A stretch of DNA of 52,584 nucleotides, from positions 1 through 52,584 of the forward strand of contig JAKQSI010000032.1 in NCBI GenBank assembly GCA_029570205.1, written 5' to 3'. The stretch is from Candidatus Omnitrophota bacterium. GTDB lineage: Bacteria > Hinthialibacterota > Hinthialibacteria > Hinthialibacterales > JAKPRU01. The notes under the pieces were generated by a model. That model searched no databases, was not told the origin of the DNA, and was given only the letters and a program-made list of their open reading frames with translations. The translations under genes were made by a program, and so were the position numbers. Of this stretch, positions 43,579 to 51,495 are shown in pieces (position 1 is the first letter of the stretch; the number at the start of each line of letters is the position of its first letter).

Positions 43579-44820
43579 ATGTATTCCAAGACCTTGTATT
43601 TCCTGACATTCGTTCTCCTTGTGGTGATCGGCCTGTTGCTTCTGTGGGCAGTCCGCGTGCACGAGGAAGCTATTCGGCAGATTCCACGGATCCTGGCGCG
43701 TGAGTTCCCCGCGCTGGTCGCTCGTGAAATCCCACCTGTGCTGGATGGGCCGGGGAACACACTCGATTCCCTGGCCATCGAGATTCAGCAGGATTATCCG
43801 TTTGTCCAGGAAATTGTCGTATTCAAGTTCCGCGAGGGGCATGGTCCCATCGCCGTCTATCCGCCGTTCTTCTCCCAAACTCACCCGGATTTTCTTGAAA
43901 AACACCTGGAAGAGTATGAGGCCGTACCGCTTCGCTTCATGTCGATGCCCGTCGGAACCGTCTACTTTCGCCTGGACCAGACACGTCGACGCCTGTTCAA
44001 TACCGCCCTCATCGGTGTCCTCGCGCTGCTCGTGGTCTATTCCGCCGTCGGAGTAAGAATACTCCAGAAAACCTCTGCGCAAGTAATCAGTAAAACCGTC
44101 GCCCTGGAGGAAAAACAGCGACAGCTGCTCCACTTGGAACGATTATCCCTCGTGGGCCAGGTCACAGCCGGTCTCCTGCATGATCTCAAAAAGCCTCTCC
44201 TGAACATCCGCGATGAAGCGGCCGGTCTCCAGGACACCCAGGCCCGAAATGCCATTCTGGCCGAGGTGGACCTCTTTCTCCACATGCTGCGTGGCCTTCA
44301 GCTCGAGGGATTCCTGAATCGTTCCGAAAGCAAGGCAGAGTTTCTCGATCTCGGAGAGGTAATCGAACGATCGATTCGACTGGTCAGCTACGCCCGGAAC
44401 GCCGTGGAAGTCCAGCGGTCCATACCGGAAAGTCTCCCCTTCCTGCTCGGACAGTTCCATCAACTTGTTCAGGTCTTTTCCAACATCCTGTTGAATGCAT
44501 TCGAGGCGCTCGATGGGAAAGGAACCGTCCGAATCTCTGCCCGACAGGGGGTATTTCTGCACCAGGGAGTGCAAACTGCCATGGTTGAGATCGTGATCGC
44601 CGATAATGGCCCCGGTATTCGCCAGGAACTGCTGGACCGGATATTCGAGCCGTTTTTCTCTCCCGGCAAAGGCAGCACCGGACTGGGTTTGTACACCTCA
44701 AAGTCCATTATTGATGAAATGGGTGGAACAATTCACGCCGAGAGCGAAATCGGCAAGGGAACACTCTTTATCGTGCGCCTGCCCATCGAGGAGCAAGATC
44801 TGCAGGCGGAGGGCAAATAG
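43579..44820 (+). CDS. Membrane sensor histidine kinase
   Basis: 413 residues. Two membrane helices (about 8-25 and 141-160) bracket a roughly 115-residue periplasmic sensor. A coiled-coil stretch (EEKQRQLLHLERLSLVGQVTAGLL) leads to the phospho-acceptor His201 in HDLKKPLLNI, then N-box NILLNAFEAL, DNGPGI, FFSPGKGSTGLGLYTS (F and G2 boxes). HDLKKP is an uncommon H-box. No receiver or response-regulator gene adjoins it; the nearest is the CheY-like gene at 49903. It belongs to the NtrB/ZraS-like class by layout. Confidence 0.9.
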   Translation: MYSKTLYFLTFVLLVVIGLLLLWAVRVHEEAIRQIPRILAREFPALVAREIPPVLDGPGNTLDSLAIEIQQDYPFVQEIVVFKFREGHGPIAVYPPFFSQTHPDFLEKHLEEYEAVPLRFMSMPVGTVYFRLDQTRRRLFNTALIGVLALLVVYSAVGVRILQKTSAQVISKTVALEEKQRQLLHLERLSLVGQVTAGLLHDLKKPLLNIRDEAAGLQDTQARNAILAEVDLFLHMLRGLQLEGFLNRSESKAEFLDLGEVIERSIRLVSYARNAVEVQRSIPESLPFLLGQFHQLVQVFSNILLNAFEALDGKGTVRISARQGVFLHQGVQTAMVEIVIADNGPGIRQELLDRIFEPFFSPGKGSTGLGLYTSKSIIDEMGGTIHAESEIGKGTLFIVRLPIEEQDLQAEGK

Positions 44821-45098
44821 ATATTGTGGCATCAACTCCCTCTCCCACCGGGGCCAGGCGCGGGTTGAATTTACGTAGCTGTCCGGTAGACCCCGTGCTG
44901 ATGTGGGGGGGGTGGGGAAGGGAGAGAATGTCGGAAGGCGAGGCGGACCTGCTCCCCGAAAACTGGACCGGTGAAAATGTCAGGATCTCCTGAGAACCAC
45001 CAGCCGCCTTGCCAAGGAAGAGCAGATCGGTCGCCCATCCTCCCAGGGGGAAAGGAGAGGGTTTCGGAGAACCAACGTCTCTCCATTCGGTCGTCAGT
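44821..45098. other. Repeat-like gap
   Basis: Starts with CTCCCTCTCCCACCGGGGCCAGG, related to the CCCTCTCCC module near 21498, followed by G-rich tract TGGGGGGGGTGGGGAAGGGAG and a stretch with its own partial palindromes. No gene seen. Confidence 0.5.
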
Positions 45099-46478
45099 TC
45101 AATTGAGAAACGACTTAATGGCCACCGCACGCCGTGGATGTCGCATTTTGCGAAGGGCACGAACCTCCAGTTGTCGAACCCGTTCGCGGGTCACACCAAA
45201 ACGCTCGGCGATTTCATCCAGAGTCAGAGTTTTGGTTCCGCCGATTCCATACCGAAGTCGCAGAATAACCTCTTCACGTTCCGGCAGGGTTTTCAGCAAA
45301 TCATTCAAGCGATCATAAAGCATGGTCGACTCGACATTTTCCCAAGGCATGACCGCATTTTCATCGGGGATCATGTGGCCGACCACACTTTCACCGTCAT
45401 CTCCCAGGGGAGTTTCCAGTGACACGTGGCTTTGCATAACCTTTTTCAATGTCTGAATCTGATCCGGCCTGATTTCGATCGTTTCCGCCAATTCGTCATC
45501 AAACGGCTCACGCTGGAGTTCCTGACGCAGTTTGTCGTTGGCAACTCGCATTTTGGTCAGAATGTCGACCACATTCGCCGGAAGACGAACGGGACGAACA
45601 TGGGAGGTAATGGCTCGTCGGATGGTCTGACGAATCCACCAGACTGCATACGTGCTGAACTTGCAGCCTTTCCGGTGATCGAAACGATCGACCGCTTTCA
45701 TAAGACCAAGGTTCCCTTCCTGGATCAGATCCAACATATCCAATCCATGATTGCGGTACCGTCTTGCAACAGAAATCACCAGGCGAAGATTCCCCTGGAC
45801 CATTTTTTGTCGGGCGTCGTCCAACTCTACCCACCCATCGCGAATGGCCTTTTTCGCTTTTGGTAACAAGGGATCGCCAGTCTTTCCTCTCAAATTGAGA
45901 ATATCCCGACCGATTTCCTCAAGGCGGCAGGGATCGAAGCGCAAATCCGAGAGGAATTCCGAGACCTCGTCGGCCTTACGGTTTCGGGTGTTCTCAGAAC
46001 GAATGGAAGATTTGCCGAGCTTATCAAGGGTTCCCTGAACAAGGCGCAAACGTTTGAGAATCTCTTCATTCACCGCATTGCCCCCCTCGGGACCCGAAAA
46101 AACGATCTTGTCGGTTGAAATCTCGCCACTTAAAGCGTTCCCGATCTCATGGGCCAGAGCCTTGCTTCCCTCGCGGGTCATGGCGATACCCCGGAGGATG
46201 GCTTTTCGGCCACGCTCGATCTGCTTGGACAACTCGATTTCTTCGAACTTGCCGAGAAGCGAATGCTGTCCCATTTCGTGAAGGTATGTCTGTATCGCTG
46301 AACCGGAAGCGGGATCATTCAATGAACTATGCTGATCACCGTCCGGGCCATTGTCCAATTCGTCTTCGGTGATATCGAATACCCGGCTTTCCAACTCGAA
46401 ATGGTCGGATTCCAGATCAAAACGACCCTCCGAATGGCGGCTTTTCTTACGATGTTGTCTCTCGTCTGTGACTTTCAT
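45099..46478 (-). CDS. Sigma-70 family RNA polymerase sigma factor (RpoD/RpoS type)
   Basis: 459 residues. Hydrophilic N-terminus (no region 1.1), region 1.2 (SAIQTYLHEMGQHSLLGKFEEIELSKQIE), a non-conserved insert of about 150 residues, region 2 (QKMVQGNLRLVISVARRYRNHGLDMLDLIQEGNLGLMKAVDRFDHRKGCKFSTYAVWWIRQTIRRAI), region 3 and region 4.2 (TLDEIAERFGVTRERVRQLEVRALRKMRHP). Region 2.4 reads RQTIRR where E. coli RpoD has RQAITR: Gln437 is kept, Thr440 is Arg, and the ADQ of primary factors is replaced by TSH. It could be the housekeeping factor of a divergent phylum or a group-2 factor. TAAGGAGG ribosome-binding site. Confidence 0.9.
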   Translation of the reverse strand: MKVTDERQHRKKSRHSEGRFDLESDHFELESRVFDITEDELDNGPDGDQHSSLNDPASGSAIQTYLHEMGQHSLLGKFEEIELSKQIERGRKAILRGIAMTREGSKALAHEIGNALSGEISTDKIVFSGPEGGNAVNEEILKRLRLVQGTLDKLGKSSIRSENTRNRKADEVSEFLSDLRFDPCRLEEIGRDILNLRGKTGDPLLPKAKKAIRDGWVELDDARQKMVQGNLRLVISVARRYRNHGLDMLDLIQEGNLGLMKAVDRFDHRKGCKFSTYAVWWIRQTIRRAITSHVRPVRLPANVVDILTKMRVANDKLRQELQREPFDDELAETIEIRPDQIQTLKKVMQSHVSLETPLGDDGESVVGHMIPDENAVMPWENVESTMLYDRLNDLLKTLPEREEVILRLRYGIGGTKTLTLDEIAERFGVTRERVRQLEVRALRKMRHPRRAVAIKSFLN

Positions 46479-46520
46479 TTCTTCCTCCTTAACCCAACGT
46501 CCGTCAATACGTTCCCGGTA

Positions 46521-46549
46521 ACGATATCACAAATAGTTTACCTTGTCAA
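46521..46549 (-). promoter_or_regulatory. Candidate promoter of the sigma-factor gene
   Basis: Minus-strand TTGACA (46549-46544), 17-base spacer, TATCGT (46526-46521), about 35 bases before the start codon. Confidence 0.55.
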
Positions 46550-46625
46550 TAATATTTATCTGTTTCATCCATCTATTTTTCTTGTTTGTCAAATTGGCTC
46601 AATATTGAAACGTTGTATTCCTATT

Positions 46626-46772
46626 TTGACACAATTCCGAGCCATTTCTAAAGAAGTTTGCGAACGCGAAACTTTACTATCTTTATTGAGCGACAGCATA
46701 ACTTTATGTTTTTTTGCCGGTTGCGTGAGAACAGGGATTATTCTCATTTTTAGAATCGGCAACCTTTTATTC
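46626..46772 (+). ncRNA. Possible small RNA locus
   Basis: TTGACA (46626-46631), 17-base spacer, TAAAGA (46649-46654). Downstream a nested structure: TTGCCG (46713-46718) pairs with CGGCAA (46756-46761), enclosing TGAGAA (46725-46730) paired with TTCTCA (46740-46745), then CCTTTTATT. No open reading frame with a ribosome-binding site follows. Confidence 0.2.
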
Positions 46773-46870
46773 CATACTTACACAAGTTCTATGCCATATT
46801 GTGGGATAAGTTGGGAGGGGCGTTGAAGCAGGAAGAGATGGAACGAGCATCCCCAAAAGCGTTCAGAACG

Positions 46871-46903
46871 AAAACGGGCCTGGCAGAGGCTGCCAGGCCC
46901 GTT
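46871..46903 (-). terminator. Strong intrinsic terminator of the beta-helix gene
   Basis: AACGGGCCTGGCAG / CTGCCAGGCCCGTT, perfect 14-bp stem with a 3-base loop (46873-46903), followed on the minus strand by TT. Twenty bases after the stop codon. Confidence 0.9.
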
Positions 46904-46923
46904 GGAAAGACTGTCCGAGATTC

Positions 46924-48381
46924 TCAATAGATGGACCATTCGATAACGGGGGTCTGCGGCGATCCCTGGAAACCGATAGGGGTTCCGCCCTCCCCGGCAG
47001 TCCTGACCGGGGAATCCTCCGCCAATTTAAACCCATCCCGCGTGAATGTTTCAACATCCACACTCGGATTCACGAATTTCGGGTCTACCTGTTGATTGTT
47101 TTCACTGATTACATTTGTAAACGGTTCCGAATCGACAAAAACATTGCAGTATCTTGCAGTCAAGGCATTGGCATCAAAATTGGCCGGATCGTTGATACTG
47201 CCGTTGTACAGTCCGCGGCGGCCGACGACATTCGAATTGGTTATGGTCAAGACCATCGGTTCGCCGGTGCCGACATCAACCCGGACCTCATAAGGGGAGG
47301 CAGCTGTCAGAGCATTGTGGTAGAATTCGCAGTGATCGACGGTGACGATTGTCTCAATTCCGCTGTCGTGAAGCCACAATCCTTCTTCTTGGTTGCCGGC
47401 TACAATACATCCCGTCAGACTGACTTGCCCATTTTCAATCTCCATGCCTTGTTCCTTGCCGCCGACAAAGGATGAGTTCTCGATAATCCCGATAACGGGG
47501 CGTGTACCGAGCGTTCCATCCACAGACACGTGGAGACCGTCAGCCGTGGATGCCAGCACTGTGCAATTCCGAACGACATTGTAACCGCCACCCAGTTGAA
47601 TACCGCCGTCACAGTTGATGATCGTATTGTTCTCGATCAGGTTGCCGGGTCCCTGGGCGGCCATCGGACCGATACTCTCCGGGTAGGCTCCGTTAACGAC
47701 TTGAATGCCGGTCTCCTCGCAATTCCGAACAGTGCAACCGCGAATGGTAACCGAGGGATCCGTGGGAGCATTTGGTTGGGCTTTGGAAATGAGGGGACCA
47801 AAATTTGTTTCTTCAATCAGGCAGTCCTCAATAAGAACATTCACGGGCGCAGTCTGCATCCCGATCACTAAGATGCTTTGGTTTTGTGCCGGATAGTCGA
47901 TCCCCATGCCGCCGGCCCCACGGACTGTGCAGTTACGGACAGTGATGTTGCTGCAATCGATCAAGGCGACAATGGAACTGGCTCCCGCCATGTTTACGGA
48001 AGTTGTTTGGTTCTCGAAAGTGATTCCTTCAATGAGGACCCCCTGACAGCCGAAAAACACGGCTCCCAGATAGTCCGTCCCCGGAAGTCCCAACGGGTCA
48101 AGTCTCGCCATACCGTTTGCCGCACGAATCGTTGGGGTCTGTCCTTCGGCGGCCCGCAACGTGAACGAGGCGGCAAGGCCCGCCACTGCGCCCGCAGTGA
48201 GATCTTCCTCGTACGTGGCGCTGTCGCCGATGACAATTGTGTCGCCGTTGCGGATGGCTCCCAGCGCCATGGCCACACTGGGCACATCGCCCGTACCGTC
48301 CCTTTTCACCGTAATTGTGGCTGCCGTCGCCGTTGAAACAAACATGGACATGGCAAGAAGAACAACGACACAAGTTCTCAT
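46924..48381 (-). CDS. Secreted right-handed beta-helix protein with WSIY C-terminus
   Basis: 485 residues. Signal peptide MRTCVVVLLAMSMFVSTATA-A, then ITVKRDGTGDVPSVAMALGAIRNGDTIVI, the usual entry of pectate-lyase-like parallel beta-helices. Many rungs follow: LIDCSNITVRNCTVRGAGGMGI, VTIRGCTVRNCEETGIQVV, NLIENNTIINCDGGIQLGG, VSLTGCIVAGNQEEGLWLHDSG. Cysteine/asparagine ladders fit a stacked helix. No catalytic Asp/Lys cluster can be assigned. The last domain (DPKFVNP ... GFKLAEDSPVRTAG) is the common end of such proteins. It finishes VIEWSIY at the stop. Own promoter and strong terminator. Confidence 0.88.
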   Translation of the reverse strand: MRTCVVVLLAMSMFVSTATAATITVKRDGTGDVPSVAMALGAIRNGDTIVIGDSATYEEDLTAGAVAGLAASFTLRAAEGQTPTIRAANGMARLDPLGLPGTDYLGAVFFGCQGVLIEGITFENQTTSVNMAGASSIVALIDCSNITVRNCTVRGAGGMGIDYPAQNQSILVIGMQTAPVNVLIEDCLIEETNFGPLISKAQPNAPTDPSVTIRGCTVRNCEETGIQVVNGAYPESIGPMAAQGPGNLIENNTIINCDGGIQLGGGYNVVRNCTVLASTADGLHVSVDGTLGTRPVIGIIENSSFVGGKEQGMEIENGQVSLTGCIVAGNQEEGLWLHDSGIETIVTVDHCEFYHNALTAASPYEVRVDVGTGEPMVLTITNSNVVGRRGLYNGSINDPANFDANALTARYCNVFVDSEPFTNVISENNQQVDPKFVNPSVDVETFTRDGFKLAEDSPVRTAGEGGTPIGFQGSPQTPVIEWSIY

Positions 48382-48450
48382 GATTTCTCATTATTCCTTT
48401 CCGGTTGTTTTACGGGTCCGGTCATATTCCAGGACCGACCGACAAACCCG

Positions 48451-48479
48451 ATTTTAGAGCGGGATCAACGGTCTGACAA
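48451..48479 (-). promoter_or_regulatory. Promoter of the beta-helix gene
   Basis: Minus-strand TTGTCA (48479-48474), 17-base spacer, TAAAAT (48456-48451). The -10 context CTCTAAAATCG is identical to that of the jelly-roll gene at 15214-15224. Confidence 0.65.
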
Positions 48480-48540
48480 GATAGCAATGGGAAAGATAAA
48501 AGGACACGTGTCGCTTTCCCCGGCGGGACAGGGAGCGTAT

Positions 48541-48806
48541 GCCGTCATTCCGGCGAAAGCCGGAATCCAGGCCCATAGTCCAGCGTTGCGTCATTCCGGC
48601 GAAAGCCGGAATCCAGCGATCGAATGTAACATTGCGCAAGCGGAGTTCCGCAGCAGGTTCTTCTCGGAAAAAAACGATACGATCCCAATGCACCACCCTG
48701 TAAGGCAATGTGAACTCCCTTTTTCTGTGTTCCGGCTTTTGCCGGAATGACGACATCTTAAGTTAAAATGCGTATGGGAGGGGCTTGACCAGTCCCTGCC
48801 CCGATG
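48541..48806. repeat. Composite dispersed repeat reaching into the adenosine deaminase gene
   Basis: Hairpin copies GTCATTCCGGCGAAAGCCGGAATCC at 48543 and 48591, an inverted part copy TTTTGCCGGAATGACG (48737-48752) and then CTTAAGTTAAAATGCGTATGGG and a C-rich end. Same order as 36888-37010. The CTTAAGTT part overlaps the last codons and stop of the adenosine deaminase gene. Confidence 0.85.
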
Positions 48807-49777
48807 TTCGGGTCTTTTTCAGCCAAAAACGCCGCTCCAAGAGCGTTCCTTTGAATCTGCCGCAGGTCCTCCATACTCAAATCAAACGTCTGCGCAAAAA
48901 GAAAGCACTCCTGTGAAAGTGTCGTTTTGAAAAACGATGGATCATCGGTTCCCAGTGTGACCGGAATCCCTGCCCGGCTGTATTTCCACGCCGGATGCTC
49001 CGCCAGTGAGGAGACTACTCCCAGGGCGAGATTGCTTGTCAGGCACATGTTCAGTGGAATCCGGTGTTCGGCAAGGTATTCGACCAGTTTGGGGTCCTCT
49101 CCGGCGCGAGTCCCGTGATCGATCCGCTCGGCGTCCAGTCGTTCGAGTGCGCCCCAGATTGAGGGCGGCCCGGCTCCTTCGCCCGCATGAACTGTCCGAT
49201 GCAATCCCATCTCCTTCGCCCTTCGGTATGGAACCACAAAGAGTTCGGGCGGGTATCCCTCGCCTCCCCCCAGGCCGACCCCCACCACCCAGGGTGATGG
49301 ATACTGTTCCATCAGGTCCAGAAGTTCCATCCCGCGATCCGGGCCGAGATTCCTCACCATGTCCATGATATAGCGCGCTTCCGTTCCCCCACGTTGCTTG
49401 GACCGCTCCGCCGCGCGCTCCAATTCGCATAGCAGGGCAGGGTAGGGAATCCCCGCTCGAATAAACTTCCGTGGAGCCAGTGTGATTTCCGCATACAGCA
49501 CATTTTCTTCCGTGAGACGCCGGAGAAGGTCGTCCGCCACAGCGCCTATATCCGCCGCGGTCCGTATAAAGCCGGATACGAACATGAATTGCTGAAAAAA
49601 CTCTTTCGGGGTGGAAAATTGCATCAGGGAGCGTGCCGCGGAAACAGATGGGACCTCTCGTTCCAGGCCGTTCCGTTTGGCAATCTCATAAAGACATTCC
49701 GCCGAGATCGCTCCTTCCAGGTGAAGGTGCAGATCGACTTTCGGCATCCGTTGGCATTGATCGAGAGAAACCGTCAT
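48758..49777 (-). CDS. add: Adenosine deaminase
   Basis: 339 residues. Zinc-binding KVDLHLHLEGA (13-23), TVHAGEGAGP, ERIDHGTRAGED (catalytic His) and PVTLGTDDPSFFKTTL (zinc-binding Asp) show a complete metal-dependent deaminase of the Add/adenosine-type family; adenine deaminase or 6-aminodeoxyfutalosine deaminase are close relatives that cannot be excluded. The last 15 residues (NIGAGTGQAPPIRIL region) are encoded by a dispersed repeat, not by family sequence. Divergent from the CheY-like gene. Confidence 0.88.
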   Translation of the reverse strand: MTVSLDQCQRMPKVDLHLHLEGAISAECLYEIAKRNGLEREVPSVSAARSLMQFSTPKEFFQQFMFVSGFIRTAADIGAVADDLLRRLTEENVLYAEITLAPRKFIRAGIPYPALLCELERAAERSKQRGGTEARYIMDMVRNLGPDRGMELLDLMEQYPSPWVVGVGLGGGEGYPPELFVVPYRRAKEMGLHRTVHAGEGAGPPSIWGALERLDAERIDHGTRAGEDPKLVEYLAEHRIPLNMCLTSNLALGVVSSLAEHPAWKYSRAGIPVTLGTDDPSFFKTTLSQECFLFAQTFDLSMEDLRQIQRNALGAAFLAEKDPNIGAGTGQAPPIRILT

Positions 49778-49816
49778 GGCTCTTGTTCCGGCTCATCGGC
49801 CTGGGTGAGCGTATCA

Positions 49817-49846
49817 TTGACTCTGGGGTTTATTTTTACCTATAAT
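49817..49846 (+). promoter_or_regulatory. Sigma-70 promoter for the CheY-like gene
   Basis: TTGACT (49817-49822), 18-base spacer, consensus TATAAT (49841-49846). Leader of about 50 bases. Confidence 0.75.
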
Positions 49847-49902
49847 TATTGCGGACGTACAGATACTTGGTCGTTTCCGGCCTCAATACGGAGATCCGCG
49901 CA

Positions 49903-50265
49903 ATGGGAAAAAAGGGTTTGATTGTTGACGATGCGGCGTTCATGCGCATGATGCTCAGGGAGATTCTCACCAAAGGAGGCTATGAGGTTGCCGGAGAAGC
50001 CGTGAACGGCAAAGAGGCCATTGAGATTTATCGGAACGTGTCTCCCGACTTTGTCACCATGGATATCACTATGCCGGATATGGATGGCATCGAGGCCCTC
50101 AGAGAAATCAAAAAAATAGATGCCAATGCGGTTGTCATCATGTGCAGCGCCATCGGGCAGCAGGCTAATGTCCTTGAGGCCATTAAAACCGGGGCCAGGG
50201 ACTTTATCGTCAAACCGTTCCAGCCCGAACGGGTCCTCGAATCCATCAAAAAAACTGTCGGATAA
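49903..50265 (+). CDS. CheY-like single-domain response regulator
   Basis: 120 residues, one receiver domain: GLIVDDAAFMRMMLREIL (acidic pair), VTMDITMPDMDGIEAL (phospho-Asp in MDIT), VIMCSAIGQQANVLEAIKTGARDFIVKPF (Ser/Thr switch reads CSA, Lys in VKPF). Wording is close to CheY of chemotaxis systems with MCSA-GQ. No output domain. No che genes or kinase adjoins it. Start at 49903 with CGGAGA; the frame is open upstream to 49849. Confidence 0.92.
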   Translation: MGKKGLIVDDAAFMRMMLREILTKGGYEVAGEAVNGKEAIEIYRNVSPDFVTMDITMPDMDGIEALREIKKIDANAVVIMCSAIGQQANVLEAIKTGARDFIVKPFQPERVLESIKKTVG

Positions 50266-50382
50266 CCTCCCAACCTTCCCTATTCTTTCCTCTTTCTTTT
50301 TCTTAATTTTCAGTTTCCATCTTGACTTCCCCCACAATCTTGCCTAAAACACCCGGGTCATTTTTTTCAGGATGGATTCAAC

Positions 50383-51399
50383 ATGCGCGTTTGTCTCGTT
50401 CGAAATGAAAAGAATCTCACAGTGTGGGAGTCCCGCATCCGCTCCCATCTGTCGCAGGGCCGGGTCGGTAAATGGGGGTATTTGGCAAATCCCCGCCTGG
50501 ATGACTTCCACTGGAGTCGTCTGCTGGGTCTCTGCAAAGCGGAGGGTCAGAAAACCTGGCGCTGCATGGAGAACTCCGAGCCGATTCTTTTCTTCGGATT
50601 GGCGCCCCATTCCTCCCACTCGAACCTTTTTGGTTTCCCCGTGGGGAGAGTTGCTCCGCTTGTTCTCCTGTCTTCCAGTTTTGAATACACCTGTACCGCT
50701 CTGAAACACATTCCATCAAAAGCAAAATCCTGCGGATTCCGACTCCTCTCCCTTCGAATCTCCACCGATGAGCATGTGCTCAATTTTGCTCTCTCCACAT
50801 ACGGCTGGAACCATGTCGGGACCTCTATGAAGCTCGCCATCGAGTGTGATTCCTGGCTGGACCGCTGCCGGCAGTCCGGAAATCCCATGGTGTATGAGTC
50901 CTACCTGTCCCAGACCTTCGATTCTGTTCATATTCGAACCGCTGTGAAATCTGATATTCCCGACCTGTCGCGGATCATTGTCTCTGCGCATCGCCACAGT
51001 CATTTTTTCAATGATCCCCTCCTGCCGGATGCCGCAAGAACCGCCTTGTTCCCGGATTGGGTCGCCAAGTCGGTAAATGGCAGCATGGACCTGGTCCTGG
51101 TGGCTTGCCGGGAAAATCGTCCCATTGGTTTTGCCTCGTGTCTTGTCAGCAAAGGACTTCGTTCCTACCTCAATCACGAGGTCGGTGTCCTGGATTTTGT
51201 GGTCGTGGATCCTGACATCCAGGGGAAAGGGATCGGCAAAAGGCTCCTGAATGCCGCTTTTGCCTGGCTTTTTGAACGCTGTCCCATCGTGGAATTGCGC
51301 ACCATGGCCGACAATATCCCGGCTCTTCGCACCTACTGCCGGCTGGGTCTGATCCCGGCCGCCACGGACCATCATTACCACTACTGGCTGGGGTCCTGA
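50383..51399 (+). CDS. GNAT-family N-acetyltransferase, WecD-like
   Basis: 338 residues. The C-terminal GNAT domain (about 184-337) has VHIRTAVKSDIPDLSRIIVSAHRHSHFFNDPLLP ... LFPDWVAKSVNG, close in pattern to WecD, the dTDP-fucosamine acetyltransferase, and the acetyl-CoA loop VVVDPDIQGKGIGKRLL. The N-terminal 180 residues form a second, GNAT-like half as in WecD-type two-domain enzymes. Probably acetylates an amino sugar for surface glycans. It stands alone with no sugar operon around it. Confidence 0.8.
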   Translation: MRVCLVRNEKNLTVWESRIRSHLSQGRVGKWGYLANPRLDDFHWSRLLGLCKAEGQKTWRCMENSEPILFFGLAPHSSHSNLFGFPVGRVAPLVLLSSSFEYTCTALKHIPSKAKSCGFRLLSLRISTDEHVLNFALSTYGWNHVGTSMKLAIECDSWLDRCRQSGNPMVYESYLSQTFDSVHIRTAVKSDIPDLSRIIVSAHRHSHFFNDPLLPDAARTALFPDWVAKSVNGSMDLVLVACRENRPIGFASCLVSKGLRSYLNHEVGVLDFVVVDPDIQGKGIGKRLLNAAFAWLFERCPIVELRTMADNIPALRTYCRLGLIPAATDHHYHYWLGS

Positions 51400-51495
51400 C
51401 AACCTTCCAACACATTACCCATGGATTTGTCTGGACTTTCCGTCCGACATGCGCCATGATTCTTGACGATTTCCTTTTAAGCAGGAGACCGTGCA

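Larger units (their letters stand above)
46479..46923. other. AT-rich intergenic region upstream of the sigma factor
   Basis: 445 bases, markedly more AT-rich than the rest. Contains the sigma-factor promoter (46521-46549, -), a plus-strand promoter-like pair with a nested stem-loop downstream (46626-46772, see findings) and the terminator of the convergent beta-helix gene. No protein-coding gene supported. Confidence 0.7.

Noticed and set aside
44821-45098. Insertion sequence remnant
   Set aside because: No transposase fragment or clear terminal inverted repeats; only short repeat-like segments.
46329-46826. 165-codon plus-strand frame
   Set aside because: First half is antisense to the sigma factor, second half is AT-rich non-coding DNA; no ribosome-binding site.
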